This document shows positions 63,896 to 64,000 of a stretch of 64,000 bases of DNA, piece by piece (positions within the stretch are counted from its first letter, which is position 1; every line of letters starts with the position of its first letter). The DNA is from Pacificispira sp002696645 (GTDB taxonomy: Bacteria > Pseudomonadota > Alphaproteobacteria > UBA8366 > Aestuariispiraceae). The notes below the pieces were generated by a model. It was not told the origin of the DNA. It did no database searches and saw nothing but the letters and a program-made list of their open reading frames with translations. Both the position numbers and the translations under genes were made by a program. The DNA lies in assembly GCF_048892425.1 (NCBI RefSeq), contig NZ_JBLZHU010000005.1, forward strand, positions 244,625-308,624. Reading direction: 5' to 3'.

Positions 63896-64000
63896 CTATC
63901 GCATATGAGCGAAGAGCTTTGTGAGGAAGGCATCATCCCATCCGGCGCGTTTGATTTTGCCCTTGATGGAGCCTTTGTCGTCATTGGCTTTGATGATGTT
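63896..64000 (-). CDS. C-terminal end of an unidentified gene (cut by the window)
   Basis: The minus strand is open from the window edge to a TAG at 63896–63898 and encodes the last 34 residues, including KANDDKGSIKGKIKRAGWDD and TKLFAHMR. GC content and codon use fit a coding end, and no other frame is convincing. The piece is too short to assign a family. Confidence 0.5.
   Translation of the reverse strand, partial: NIIKANDDKGSIKGKIKRAGWDDAFLTKLFAHMR

Overview
The window is a chromosomal segment of an alphaproteobacterium. The clues are the argH–LptM-like lipoprotein–lysA–DUF4175 (TIGR02302-type) operon, a neighbouring mesaconyl-CoA hydratase and malyl-CoA-type lyase pair (ethylmalonyl-CoA pathway), a type A RNase P RNA, intergenic palindromes of a kind common in this class, and a moderate-to-high GC background. 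A marine or osmotically variable life is plausible from the BCCT carrier and the quaternary-amine-type oxidation genes, but I cannot name a genus.

Layout. 0–2.4 kb: end of a branched-chain amino-acid ABC operon (livM, livG, livF), then a mosaic of palindromic repeats. 2.8–8.2 kb: nicotinamidase, rhodanese, metZ, a phytanoyl-CoA dioxygenase-type protein, an MFS carrier and a secreted alpha/beta hydrolase. 8.4–10.1 kb: an AT-rich islet with one 556-residue P-loop ATPase, ending beside the 3' end of rnpB (10.1–10.6 kb). 10.6–17.6 kb: a GlxA-type regulator, a 267-bp palindromic element whose ends supply the stop codons of both flanking genes, then the argH operon on the minus strand. 17.6–27.5 kb: a TlpA-like protein, an O-antigen ligase-type protein, a hydrolase, threonine aldolase, carA, a YqeY-like protein, an EF-hand/ECF sigma operon, an orphan ParA and a 2OG oxygenase. 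27.8–43.7 kb: a hydrolase, a histidine kinase coupled to a sulfite-oxidase-fold periplasmic protein, the MaoC/CitE-type pair, transporters, pdxY, a PhyH/LysR pair, tRNA-Pro(CGG) and pdxJ. 43.7–46.2 kb: a dimethylglycine-dehydrogenase-like flavoprotein.

46.2–51.7 kb is the most unusual stretch. It holds a second AT-rich islet with another lone 556-residue P-loop ATPase, a displaced about 290-bp copy of the 3' end of a pyridine nucleotide-disulfide oxidoreductase gene, a hipBA toxin–antitoxin pair, a cluster of repeated operator-like sites, and then the intact oxidoreductase. The order suggests that hipBA entered at the 3' end of the oxidoreductase gene, leaving a diverged second 3' end behind, next to the ATPase.

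51.8–64 kb: a PAP2 phosphatase facing away from an ArnT-like glycosyltransferase (envelope lipid modification), a BCCT carrier, a uracil-DNA glycosylase, ETF:ubiquinone oxidoreductase, a small Cys/His-rich secreted protein, and a GlxA-type regulator divergent from a Rieske oxygenase–GMC oxidoreductase operon. BCCT uptake, Rieske/GMC oxidation, the dimethylglycine-dehydrogenase-like enzyme and ETF-QO together could form a route for using a quaternary amine. The best candidates for an undescribed system are the two solitary AT-rich ATPases. Their overall plan recalls Sll1717-type P-loop ATPases, and their setting recalls defence genes, but nothing in the window proves a function.
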